Assembly: GCA_964019155.1 (NCBI GenBank)
Contig: OZ025239.1
Coordinates: forward strand, 5,623,883 to 5,687,882
Direction: 5' to 3'
Source: Osedax fenrisi
Lineage: Eukaryota; Annelida; Polychaeta; Sabellida; Siboglinidae
DNA length: 64,000 nucleotides
In this document: positions 24,015-49,397 of the stretch, in pieces
How positions within the stretch are numbered: the stretch's first letter is position 1
Layout of the letters: each line of letters opens with the position of its first letter
Position numbers and translations under genes: made by a program
Notes under the pieces: model-generated
Database searches by the model: none
What the model saw: only the letters and a program-made list of their open reading frames with translations
What the model was told of the DNA's origin: nothing

Positions 24015-24352
24015 ACGACCTTATAATGCGCATTTCCTTATAAGGCGTATGTCCTTATAAGGCGCATGTCCTTATAAGGCGTATGTCCTTATAAGGCATA
24101 TGTCCTTATAAGGCGTATTTCATTATAATGCGCATTTCCTTATAAGGCGTATGTCCTTATAAGGCGCATTCCCTTATAAGGCGCATGTCCTTATAAGGCG
24201 TATTTCCTTATGCGCATTTCCTTATAAGGCGTATGTCCTTATAAGGAGCATGTCCTTATAAGGCGCATGTCCTTATAAGGCGTATTTCCTTATAAGGCGC
24301 ATTTCCTTATAAGGCGCATGTCCTTATAAGGAGTATGTCCTTATAATGCGTA
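24015..24352. repeat. 17 bp minisatellite, about 19 copies
   Basis: The unit CCTTATAAGGCGTATGT (variants CGCAT, AGCAT, TGCG) repeats head to tail. Each unit contains the palindrome CCTTATAAGG, so the array is a string of small hairpins. Confidence 0.95.
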
Positions 24353-24821
24353 TACACCAACATCACATAATAGTAATGTAGAAATCTCGTCCCCCGATAG
24401 ACAAACAGACAATTCCATCGTAACTTTTTATTATTCGCGCGGCAATAAAAGTTTACAATGTGCGTGTGTGTGCGTGTGAGTGTGTGAGTGAGTGTGCGTA
24501 CTTAACCTAGATATGCTCACGTTATTATATATATTCGTATACGTTATAAAGCCACATAACTACATTGCGATGTCGTATGCAATCTGCCGTACGTACAATA
24601 GAACACGTGTGTTCTGTTATTGCCGTACGTACGACAATGTTTCGCACAGCAAAACTCCTCAGCGTGAGCACCCCGTACAGGGCAGTACACTATACCCCAT
24701 ACAGGGCAATACACTGTACCCCATGCAGAGCAGTACACTGTACCCCACGGACACACTGTTGACGTGATCGTTGTTAGCTATGGCTGCTCTGTTCTTGTTA
24801 TCATTAGCGATATCTGAAACC

Positions 24822-24955
24822 TATTACACACACACCCACACACACACACCCACACACACACACACCCACACACCCACCAACACACATACCCACACACACC
24901 TACATACCACACACACACCCACACACACCCACACACACATACACATACATACATA
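24822..24955. repeat. (CA)n / CACACCCA microsatellite
   Basis: An interrupted CA repeat with CCCACA blocks, similar in make-up to the tracts around the LINE cluster at 53.8-61.8 kb. Confidence 0.85.
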
Positions 24956-25031
24956 ATACTTAGGCTGCTTACAGTATTTGAATCGCCTGTAGTGTGGTGT
25001 ATGCCTGTTATATAATTACGGTTGAGACATT

Positions 25032-25076
<45 letters not shown>

Positions 25077-25471
25077 TATACTATATTATACTATACTATA
25101 CTATACTATGTTATACTGAATTATAGTATGAATATTATCCATGACTATTTTGATATGCAGCGGTCTGCATATCAAAGCCTAACGCAATAACACACACACG
25201 CACAAACATACACACATACATACGCACATACACACACATGCCCACGCGTACAATGTACAACGTATACACACGGGTGCCCTAGGCGCACCTTTGTGTGCAC
25301 TTTAGACTGGGTATACCCCGCGTTGTTATGTCCATTATCTTAAGGACACGACTTTGAACACTCCTCTACAAGTGCAATGTACAATAACGCTATGATAGGT
25401 ACTAAGTGCGTATGTGTAATGTTCAGAATTCAGATATTGTAATAAGAACATGTTATCAAGTATATATATAT

Positions 25472-25560
25472 ATTATTATCAGATTTAGGCAATACCATGG
25501 TAGGGTAACCCTGCAGGGTAATTATAGAAGCAAAGTTGCTTATCGAGACAATTACCCCTT
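25472..25560 (+). repeat. Dispersed hairpin repeat, copy 1
   Basis: ATTATTATCAGAT, then TAGGCAAT, then a core from 25516 to 25558 that opens GGGTAATTATAGAAGCA and closes AATTACCC. The outer arms GGGTAATT/AATTACCC pair and the inner AAGCAA/TTGCTT pair. Copies lie at 44115-44176 and 48541-48606, and possibly 44741-44800; copies 1-3 lie beside (TA)n. Confidence 0.65.
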
Positions 25561-25864
25561 AATTATATATATATATATATGACTAGATAGTAGCATGCAT
25601 ATAATTGATGACGTGGCATTCGTGGTATTATTTACCCACTGCAGTGTCGCACCGTACGGTATAACTATGTACTACTTTAATCAATAACCCTCACCGCCAG
25701 GTGATCTTACAGAATCATTACGTGACGATGAATACAATATTGTATAACACTTTTTATTTATTACATAATTACACGTAGTGTTGGTTGTAATGGTAGTGGT
25801 AGTGGTAGTGGTAGTTGTAGTGGTAGTGGTAATGGTATGTTTATTTATATAAATAAACCAACAT

Positions 25865-25965
25865 TATTTTAAAAGTTGTAAAGGCTTATTTAGGGATGTA
25901 ATGTAGCTAGTAATATAAAACCAAACTAATGAAATCAAAGAAACCCAAAATATCAATCCTATATA
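25865..25965 (+). repeat. Dispersed repeat shared with 50.5-51.1 kb
   Basis: GGATGTAATGTAG and, further on, AAAATATCAATCC match the sequences that flank the hAT-like MITE at 50538-51057. This suggests an older dispersed repeat, uninterrupted here. Confidence 0.4.
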
Positions 25966-26145
25966 TTTATATACAAATATATTCAAACGGAATCTCACAC
26001 TGAGTTAATCTGTACATGTTTACTAATCTATATGTATTTGTCATATCGCTCATTTTAAGAAAATCACAATTTTAAATCTAGCAATACCAGATCACTTTGC
26101 ACGATATCACCAGCTCTATTATACTATAGTAGCCTATAGGCTAAC

Positions 26146-26171
26146 TAGTATACTATAGCTATAGTATACTA
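26146..26171. repeat. Perfect 26 bp palindrome
   Basis: The arm TAGTATACTATAG is followed by its exact reverse complement, and CTATAGGCTAAC is found on both sides in direct orientation. Confidence 0.9.
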
Positions 26172-26336
26172 TAGGCTAACTATATTGCGTAACCTGTAGG
26201 CATTACCTTATAATGATACTATATAGCACAGCACTTGCTATACATTATTACAGTACGCATGCGTTCTCATACATATTGTGTGCGCGTGTGTATAGTCGAT
26301 GTACGCGTGTGTATTAGCGTGCTTCAAGCACGCTGT

Positions 26337-26518
26337 CACGTGTCACGTTGTACGTGCCACGTGTCATCACTGGTGACTCATCAGTGATGTAAGCACACCT
26401 CACGACGTCGTATCACGTGTGCAGTAGTAGTAGTAGTATGACACGTGACTCACGTCGGCCGGGCTAGCGAGTGTGTATCACGTGATAGTATCGTCACGTG
26501 ATTTGAGGTGAACACGTG
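26337..26518. promoter_or_regulatory. Cluster of seven CACGTG E-boxes
   Basis: CACGTG at 26337, 26358, 26414, 26442, 26479, 26495 and 26513, mostly as CACGTGA or CACGTGT, with TGACTCA and GACGTC between. A CpG-rich stretch follows to about 26640. It looks regulatory, but no adjacent transcription unit is recognised. Confidence 0.3.
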
Positions 26519-26924
26519 ACCTCTAGTAGTCGTGGTCCCCGCGCGTCACCGGATCTAGTAATAACGTGGTCGGACGTCGCGTGATTACCGTGGCCGCCGC
26601 CTGGTGACGCTGCCTCCGTTGTTATAACTAAAGCCCGCCCCTAGCGACCGACCGACATGATATTTATAGTTTGTGACACCCGATCGTCGCCAGCCACGGT
26701 AAATATAGGTAGCTGCGGCTTTAGAGGAGGAGGAGGAGGAGGAGGAGCAGCTCGGGTGTCATCGAGGATATGTCCTCGCGATTACTCGTGTCCTTATATG
26801 TGAACGAATGTGTGTGTGCGTGCATATGTGTGTGTGCGTGTGTGTGCGTGCGCGTTGATATAACGATTTAATTATTTGTTATTTTATTGATTTACGCGTT
26901 ATATAATGTAACATATTTGTATAC

Positions 26925-26966
<42 letters not shown>

Positions 26967-28794
26967 TATTAAATATGCATAAGTATCTTAAAATAATATA
27001 AATATTAACGCTGATATTGAAAAATAATGTTGATACAATGAATTAGCTATGTGTGAAAGTATTGATTATTATAACACGTTGAATGTTATATAACATGTAA
27101 TGTCAACGACCTTACAATGACCTTGCGTACTTGTAAAGTAATAACAGTAAAATGGATACTTCTAGAACATCTATTGTAATAATATATTTATTGAACATTA
27201 CATCGGAATATCATTATTACTAGAATAGGGTTAATGTGGTATTATAATAGTTGATTCTATAGAAGTTATGCTATACCATTAATGGTATACAATGTATCAT
27301 ATCTATAATGTAGTGTATATGGTACATATATGTATATAAAAATATAATATATATGAATATAAAATATATAATATATATATATATATATATATCATATTAT
27401 AAATATATTAATATCTAGCATAATAATAGCTATATCTGCCTTAGGAATCAACTTTATGTACCTACACTCTCGTGAACCCCCGATGAATATCCACCAATGC
27501 GACACGTTTACACGCACACGTGATACCATACACACGCACACGCGTGATCTACATTCACACCAGGTAGCTCCACCTAACGGAACATAAATGTATCGCGATA
27601 ACGGCCCCGCCCATATATCGATAATACGTCGTCTGACCACCGGAAGATAGTACCCGGCTAACAGCGTCACATGTCCCAGTCATGTGTTTGTCACCTCATC
27701 ACTAACATAGAGGTGCGCCGCGCATATATGTACGCGTGTTGGTGTGTGTAGGTGTGCATCGGGAATAGAGACGCCTCTAGAAACGCCCCTAGAAACGCCT
27801 CTAGAAACGCCCCTAGAAACGCCTCCTCTCGCCCACTCAACCACTACTCCGATACCACGAATAACATCGTAGTGGTATTAAGGCATCCTGCTAGGATACC
27901 CTCCAGGCCTTGTCGTATACTACATGCTATAGCATGTGACACCACATGCATGTCACTTATACCCTTAACCTCATACCCCAATATCCATGTTACTCTCTCT
28001 CTCTCTATCTCCCCCTATCTCACACTCTACATCCCTATTTGTATTAATTGTGTTGACCACTTCGCTTTACCCTTTTCTCCCCTTTATAATACACCCATGT
28101 ATGCATACAGTTAGAACATATATGTTATGACATGGTATCGCTCGTGTAAGTGTAATATACATTGATGTATTGCATTCGTTGACTATTTTAAATAGATTTA
28201 TTAAATAAACTTCAAACACCATGATATAGTATATGTATATATGTATATACACATATGCACACACATACACATGCGCATACTATATATAGTATGTATACTA
28301 TAGTATAGTATATAGTCTATAGATACGTATCGACGTATTATATAATACTGCCAGATGACCAGTATCACGTGTCACATATGTCTCTATTACCTAATACTAG
28401 TACCGGTGATCGCCACCAACACCATTACTAGTACCGCCACCACTAGCCCTATAACTAGTACCACCAGCACCACTAGAACCACCATTAGCACCACTAGAAC
28501 CAACACTATCACTATAGCAACAACTATTACGTCACCCCGATCTTAATTCCGTATAACTTTCGCATCGTGACTTTTTACATCTCAATCAATAAAGCCGACT
28601 GCCGGCTGCCGGTGATCTATAGATACTAGTGATGTGTATACACATCACGCGCTCTATACAGGAGGTAACTACCATCACCGATACTGGTAGCGCCATCTAT
28701 TGCATTATATATGTGGGCGTCTGAGACACAGAGATGAGTCACCTTTAGTACCGGTCAACCACTGCACACACACGCACACACACGCACGCTCACA

Positions 28795-29040
28795 CGATTC
28801 GGACGAGGCGCACTAATTAATATTCGCTATGGTGGACGACGCGCCGATATTTTAGTTCACATTTTTTCCGCTCGTCGTCACAACCATCGCGCTCGGAGCC
28901 TCGTTTTCGACTCGCGCGCACCGATTATCGACTTATCGATCCGTATTAGTCAGTGGGCCTACTCCGTGCGTGGCGCCACCTGTCTACGTCTGTCTGCGCA
29001 TGTCTGTCTTGCGCATCCGTCCGGTCTCTCTAATTATGTA
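28795..29040. promoter_or_regulatory. CpG-rich patch, possible promoter
   Basis: About 240 bp with a high count of CpG (GACGACGCGCCG, CGCTCGTCGTC, CTCGCGCGCACCG) in an otherwise CpG-poor window. It lies 3.7 kb upstream of the first visible receptor exon and could hold its promoter or 5' UTR exon. There is no direct evidence of transcription. Confidence 0.2.
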
Positions 29041-29316
29041 TTCCGAGAGGTCGGGTCTACCTATAGTGTTCGATAGAGAGCTATACACCTCTCTCCTAAG
29101 CCCTAGTAGCATTCCTATAGAGGTCAACCTATAGAGGTCAACCTATATGTGTATAGCTTGCGTACGTGAGGGCGGTGCGGGCATTGAGGTGAATGTTTAC
29201 TTCCGGCGCGCGGTTATATCGCGATGTCCGCCGGACATTGTCCGGCGCCCTCACGATTATGCGTCAGAGACAGGGCGCTATAGTATAGCATACAGTGTAT
29301 ACTATAGTATACTAGC

Positions 29317-29362
<46 letters not shown>

Positions 29363-29650
29363 TATATAATAATGTATGCGCCGCACACTAATTGCTGTTA
29401 GACTCTGCTAACTACCGGTAGAGGCGCTGCAAACCTATAACCAAGGCCATGTCCTTGCTATAACCGATGTGTCCTAGCGATGTGGTCAACGCAGCCACAC
29501 CTAACCGGTCATCTTAGCTTAAATTAGGCGTTATAACGTCTCCTAACCGTTGAGTGACAGGTGGAATGTGTACCTAGAGAGTGAGTAGTACACATTGTAC
29601 ACCTAATATCCTATAGTGCCAACAACCACACACTGTGGATGTACAATTCA

Positions 29651-29680
29651 TACAGTGTACAATGTACATTGTACACTGTA
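29651..29680. repeat. Perfect 30 bp palindrome of GTACA motifs
   Basis: The arm TACAGTGTACAATGT is followed by its reverse complement. The motif GTACATTGTACAC also occurs near 7768, 9433 and 49260. Confidence 0.9.
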
Positions 29681-30266
29681 CATGTGCATATATAGATAGA
29701 TATAGAGTGGTTTAACTGATTCTACCTATAGGTATTAATAGTTAATTAAGACGCGATAGAATCAATATGTCGGTTCATAGCCGTATGAATCATAGCCGTA
29801 TGATTCATACGGCTGTGAGTCATAAGTCATACCTGAATGTAACGAGAGATACAGGGATAGGGCGAGACAGATGTAGCGTGATAACTAGGACACGATGGGA
29901 CCACCGTATTTATAATGTAGTCAGTGTGTCAGTGTGTTAGTGTGTCGAATGACATACGTCAATGCGATATACGTGTATAAATACGTATATATATATATAT
30001 ATATATATACGTATATATATATATATATATATATATATACGTATACGTATACGTATGTAAATACTAACAGTGTAATATGATTCACATAACACATACTACA
30101 CAACACTAACAACACAATATTGACACACAATAATCTATGTGTTAATGTTATCACTTATATAGTTGTTATAATATTTTATTCGAATAATTTATTCGAATAA
30201 TAGTTGATATAACATATCGTTTTTATACAAATATACTTTGTGTATATATATACACGTATACTATAC

Positions 30267-30310
<44 letters not shown>

Positions 30311-30600
30311 AGTATACGTATAGCAAATATTTTCCAAAGGAAATATATTGCACTCCCTATCTATCTCTACCTTTAAAAATGTAAATTTAAAATGAATCTG
30401 ACCATTAACACTAGATGGCGAAATAGTATATGCAATATTATAACATGTGATATTTTAATTAAGAAATTAAGAAATTACTATACATATAGAAAATTCTTAT
30501 TATCTGACTAATACCGCTAGATGGCCATATCGAATTATTAGGTTACACAAATATACACAAGTGCAATATCTTTCCTTTGGAAAATCTTTGCGTATAGTGT
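30311..30600. mobile_element. MITE with about 40 bp terminal inverted repeats
   Basis: The left end CGTATAGCAAATATTTTCC continues through AAAGGAAATATATTGCACT. The right end AAGTGCAATATCTTTCC continues through TTTGGAAAATCTTTGCGTATAG. They are inverse copies at roughly 85-90 percent identity by eye. The 290 bp unit lies against a (TA)n tract on its left and has no coding capacity. Two CTAGATGGC motifs sit inside. Confidence 0.6.
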
Positions 30601-30605
30601 ACGTA

Positions 30606-31015
30606 GTTATATGGCATATTGTTATAGTGAAATGATACATAATGATGTACCCATACCAGTAGCCGTACCTCTGAGGCCTCTTGCGAATATTCGCCAGTTG
30701 TTGCGAATAATAATAGCGTTTTTCATAGATAAAGCGTGATATGCTAAGAAAATTAGGTATTTGCGAATATTAATATTCTTAAATACAGTTTTTCGAGAGA
30801 ATATTCACGAATGTACCCTAGCTTTACAAAGCTATAGCTGTAGCATAGAGCTAAAAAGAAATCTCTTTAGCTCTATGAGCTGTAGGGGTTATTCACAATG
30901 ATTACGTAGCGAATACGCCGGTGTATATGTCACCCCCCCACCCGAATTGTGAGAACTCGGGGTAGGGGACAGGGGAGGGGTGAGACCAACACAACGCCTT
31001 GAAATAGCACATACA

Positions 31016-31084
<69 letters not shown>

Positions 31085-31234
31085 CTTAACATATATTCCG
31101 CCGCCTTCCCTCGAACATGTGAAGTGGTGATGGGGTTATCTTCAGTAAGTTACTCTTTGTCGGTTATGTCTACATTATCACAATAGATATGTGTGTGTAT
31201 GTGCACATTAACTATATACATATAAAAATGTATA

Positions 31235-31277
<43 letters not shown>

Positions 31278-32331
31278 TATATACAAAGATTTGCGAAGCA
31301 TCCTTAGAAAAATCGTTGCTATATATATGTAACTACATGTAACTATAAATAACTATTACTAACTATACATAACTATAGCAAGCACTCGGTACAATACAGC
31401 AAGTCTACTACGATAATCTATAATACTGGTCAATCAGCGCCACACACTACATTTCTACACAGCAACGCTACTTTGTACATGATATCACAGTTAGCAATTA
31501 GTAAATATAGCGACGTGATGCCGATAATAGTGGGGTGGGGGTGGTGATGGTGATGGTGATGGTGATGGTGGTGGTGGTGATGGTGGTAGTGGCGGTATTT
31601 CATCTAAACAATGTCAGCATTGTTAGAACGGTGTGAAAAGTCACACACCACTTTATGTTTTATGTGTGTGTATGCGAACCGTACATCGCATTACGAGCCT
31701 TACTAACAGACGTATACTTTACTTGTTTAGGCCGCCACGCAATAAATAACACCTTCTCACATATAACGGGTGTATAGTGTGTATGTTTAATGATAATTAA
31801 TAGTTCACTTGATTTATACCGTCAATTCACATTTTTAATAAAACCTACACGCAAGTATATACGCGCGTTTACAATGATCACATATAGTTACGGAGTAGCA
31901 TCACAGTTCTACGTGGCCGGCGTGTATGCATTAGCGGCGCGACTACACTAACTATAGAAACGCTGGCAACCTATCACGTGACACGTACTACCGTTCGCGA
32001 CGTATTATCACGTGGTACGCGCTGCGGTAAAGTACACAAGTCTATTAATAGCAACGCGCGTAAATAAATGATCGACTATAAATATCTTAAATAAAAAATC
32101 GCATACACACACATAATTATATATATATATATATATATACATAATTTCAATTGGAATTGAAGTTCGAATAGACTTGCCACGAGTGTAATGTCGAATGCAT
32201 TAGTAATAAATAATTACATAACAGTAACCCTATATAGGTCACGGTGAACGGCGCGCTCTCGCCAGTGATAACTCAGCCGTATAGTGCGTTCATCGTACGC
32301 ATGCGTTTGTGAGTGCGACTGTGGGTGTGAG
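30606..32331. other. Gene-free spacer up to the assembly gap
   Basis: It holds a possible small MITE at about 30680-30815 (TTGCGAATATTCGC facing GAGAATATTCACGAA; a relative appears inverted at about 37640-37755), (CA)n at 31018-31082, (TA)n at 31235-31275, (GGTGAT)n at 31530-31585 and two E-boxes at 31975-32015. Confidence 0.5.
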
Positions 32332-32531
32332 NNNNNNNNNNNNNNNNNNNNNNNNNNNNNNNNNNNNNNNNNNNNNNNNNNNNNNNNNNNNNNNNNNNNN
32401 NNNNNNNNNNNNNNNNNNNNNNNNNNNNNNNNNNNNNNNNNNNNNNNNNNNNNNNNNNNNNNNNNNNNNNNNNNNNNNNNNNNNNNNNNNNNNNNNNNNN
32501 NNNNNNNNNNNNNNNNNNNNNNNNNNNNNNN
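32332..32531. other. Assembly gap of 200 N
   Basis: Exactly 200 undetermined bases, probably a nominal gap size. The left edge enters GTGAGTGCG-type repeat, so the gap probably replaces a microsatellite. It lies only 214 bp before the first visible receptor exon and may hide upstream sequence. Confidence 0.95.
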
Positions 32532-32662
32532 GATTATGTTATATTAGTAACCAGTGTCTATTATAATGCTTCTCTATTATACCACTTCTCTATGACTAAT
32601 ATACTCTCTATTTGTATTAGTCATAATAGATTATGCATATTCCACCATTATACCTTATACTT

Positions 32663-32667
<5 letters not shown>

Positions 32668-32725
<58 letters not shown>

Positions 32726-32727
32726 AC
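32668..32727. repeat. (CTA)n microsatellite beside a splice acceptor
   Basis: About 20 ACT/TAC triplets. They run into ACCCTCACCCTTACCACCAG, the acceptor of the first visible receptor exon, so the repeat forms part of the upstream pyrimidine-rich region. Confidence 0.9.
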
Positions 32728-32745
32728 CCTCACCCTTACCACCAG

Positions 32746-46102
<13,357 letters not shown>

Positions 46103-46185
46103 TGAAGCCCTGCCCTAAGGTGAAGTACACGAGAATATACCGCCGCCCACAGATATGAATCACTCGCGAGAAAACCATCAACACT

Positions 46186-46404
<219 letters not shown>

Positions 46405-46586
46405 TAGTGTATACAGTTTACCTATCGTACCTTTAACGAGTATAATTCAACGGAAACTCGAGAGAAAACTATTTATATCTATACAATATATAAATATGTT
46501 TAAATATATAGTTAACACAAATACATTGATATATTGTTAACTTTTTGGGAGTACTTCATCTTTAAATTATTACTATTATTATTATT

Positions 46587-46671
<85 letters not shown>

Positions 46672-46790
46672 ATATCATTCTGTACATATAAAGAATATGT
46701 TGCGATTATTGTGAATACCGTATATATAATATACGAGTTTGTATTTTATATTGTTATATATCTATTGTTATACAAGTATATGTATATGTG

Positions 46791-46894
<104 letters not shown>

Positions 46895-47224
46895 ATGTGT
46901 GTGTGAGTGTATATTTATCTATTTCTTATCAGGAGATATGATTTTTTATTAAATGTTGTGCCATAACCACTATCATCATCGCAATATTATTCCAAATATA
47001 TTTGCATCATCTAAACAGTCTACATATGAATTCATGTTCATATATACAACGATTATATATATTATATTAATTATAAATATTATATCAATTATTAAATTAT
47101 ATATGTAAATATATATATATATGTGTGTGTATATATATATTAATATATAATGCGTATCTGTATTATTGTTGAGAAGGCTAATAGAAATACATAATAAATA
47201 TTGAAACCATCTAATTTATTATTA

Positions 47225-47370
47225 TTAATTATTCATGAAGTAGTGTATTAATTTCTCTACCGATATTCTTTCAAAGTTTAATCCAATTAGGATATCCATA
47301 GCATTTTTTCTTTCCATTATATTCACTAGATTCTGTAGACTTCCAATACGAGTATGTAGAATTTCCATGT
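47225..47370 (-). CDS. Candidate gene exon 5 (terminal)
   Basis: Acceptor ATACTTATCTTCAG, then MEILHTRIGSLQNLVNIMER, continuing to EKLIHYFMNN and TAA. Its amphipathic helical pattern looks like real protein. AATAAA on the minus strand follows at 47218-47213. Confidence 0.48.
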
Positions 47371-49350
47371 CTGAAGATAAGTATATAACATATACATATA
47401 GCATTATAATTATCATATATGTAGAAATTTAATTTAATCAATAAATTAAATATTATTAAATATATATTAAAAAATTAAACAATAGTTATTTTTTTCGCAA
47501 CGCATCAGACTGTTAAAAAGGGTTAAACATGATATGTTAATCAAACCTTTATTATTTATGTTTAAACATGATATACTATCCAGCCATTGAAAATTATCCA
47601 TTTCAATATCCTTAAATTTAAGTGAATAGTACTCTTTCATTTCTTTAAGTAATATCTAGTATTAAACAATTATTATAAAAAATCAGTATTCATTTATCAT
47701 AAATATAGTTATTATTATATTGTTGTTGTTATTGTTATTTTTATTTGGTGGAGTCCTTTCATCCCATCCAGGAACTTAGATGAAGTTTTTCACTTATAAC
47801 CATATATGGCTCTAATGTCCCTTCGAAGCCGCTCTCATGTTAAGGCATATATATATATATATATATGTAACATTAAATTATATTTATTATTCTGTTGTAC
47901 GTATATCTTAAGTTCATCAATTATTCACTTCAATGTAATGATAAATCTAACTACACTTGCACACCAATCATGGACCAAGAGAATTCTATATTTATAACTT
48001 GATATTTCAACGGAAATCGTCACCAATATATTTTATTGTTCAAACATTTTCAATATTTTATTTTTTTAATTCTACATCAAGTATCTCTCAGTATTCAATT
48101 TTACAGAATCCTAATTAGAAACTCCTTATACTGTAATTGAAGCGATATATTATATTATTTACAGTGCCCATTTGATATACCTATCAGCTCAGGAACTGTG
48201 TCTTTGGGCTGTATATGTTATATGGTGGTAAATCAAGTATGTATATATATTTAAAAGCCCTATCATCCACTACCTATATCTTTGATAGTTATTTCACTCT
48301 CTTCTCCGCATTGATTATAAAGCTTGTTGTCTATTCTACCCTAATATTTCCTTCTCCTTCGTCTTGTCTACTCGTTAGTTCTATCTCGAATTGGTGTCTG
48401 ACACCTCCTATATCTACAACAATCCTGATTACTTCCTTATTCCTCTCGAAAGAATCGTTTGCTCATCTATCAATTTATAATTACCCTTCGACTCGAGAAT
48501 GACCCTTGAAAAATGAATACATATATATATATGTAACTATATAGGGGTAATTTTCTCGATAAGCAACACTGCTTCTATAATTACCCTGGCATTGCCTACA
48601 TCTGATAATAATAATAATAATATATAGTATACTATAGTAAACACTTCTTATTTATATGCTTACCTTGACGACATCCTCTACTCCCGTCTGCTTCTCTTAC
48701 ATGCAGCTATTGAGGGGATACATGTATTCGCACAGTTCACTATAAGCAATGATTCTCCCCATACTTACCTCTAATTAGAGGTTAACTTACATTATCCCAG
48801 CATCATTAATATTGAATTCCCTTCCACTATTCATCCATTCGATCAGCTCTAACAATTCCTCTTAAATCATAACTCATACCTTCATACCTTTATATCTATC
48901 CAACCTTTCTCTTATAATTTAATATTGGCTGATTATTTGTTTGTGTTGATTATATATATATGTGTTGTGACTTATATTAGAATATTGTATTCCTAATTTG
49001 TATATTATTTATATATATATATAGTATAGTAGTATATAAATTGATAAGTATAATTATAATTACTATTAACTTTAGCAATACTTTGCAAGATATCAGCACA
49101 TTGTTCATCTGAAGAAGCTGATAATAAATTGATATCTCTATTAAAATATCTACAAATAAATTATCAGTGGTATTAATATTATTATTATTAATATTAACAT
49201 TATTAAAATTAATAGTTAATATCACATAGATTGATACATGGCTTGATACAAATAATATATGTACATTGTACACTGTATAAGATACAATATAAAGTGTACA
49301 TACCATTATTAACAACATTACCATTATGTAATGGAAATTATACATTTTAA

Positions 49351-49397
<47 letters not shown>

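Larger units (their letters stand above)
24353..30305. other. Gene-free spacer
   Basis: It contains (CA)n-type repeats at 24822-24955, (TA)n at 25035-25075, 26930-26962, 27370-27392 and 29310-29360, hairpin repeats, E-box clusters, large palindromes and a CpG-rich patch at 28795-29040 (listed separately). (ACGCCCCTAGAA)n lies at 27769-27825. No convincing coding exon was found. Confidence 0.55.

Noticed and set aside
24015..24352. CRISPR-like regular array
   Set aside because: Units are contiguous 17-mers without unique spacers, in an animal genome; it is a minisatellite.
29112..29140. Direct AGGTCA half-sites, as a nuclear receptor response element
   Set aside because: The spacing of eight arises from a tandem duplication of TATAGAGGTCAACC; two copies of a hexamer are weak evidence.
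48215..48502. A 95-codon plus-strand frame with Ser/Leu-rich sequence
   Set aside because: No recognisable motif or convincing splice context. It lies in an intron of the candidate minus-strand gene and may be a decayed repeat.
48655..48760. The residues YLDDIL, which resemble an LTR-retrotransposon reverse transcriptase core
   Set aside because: No other polymerase motif occurs around it in any frame; a six-residue match is too little.
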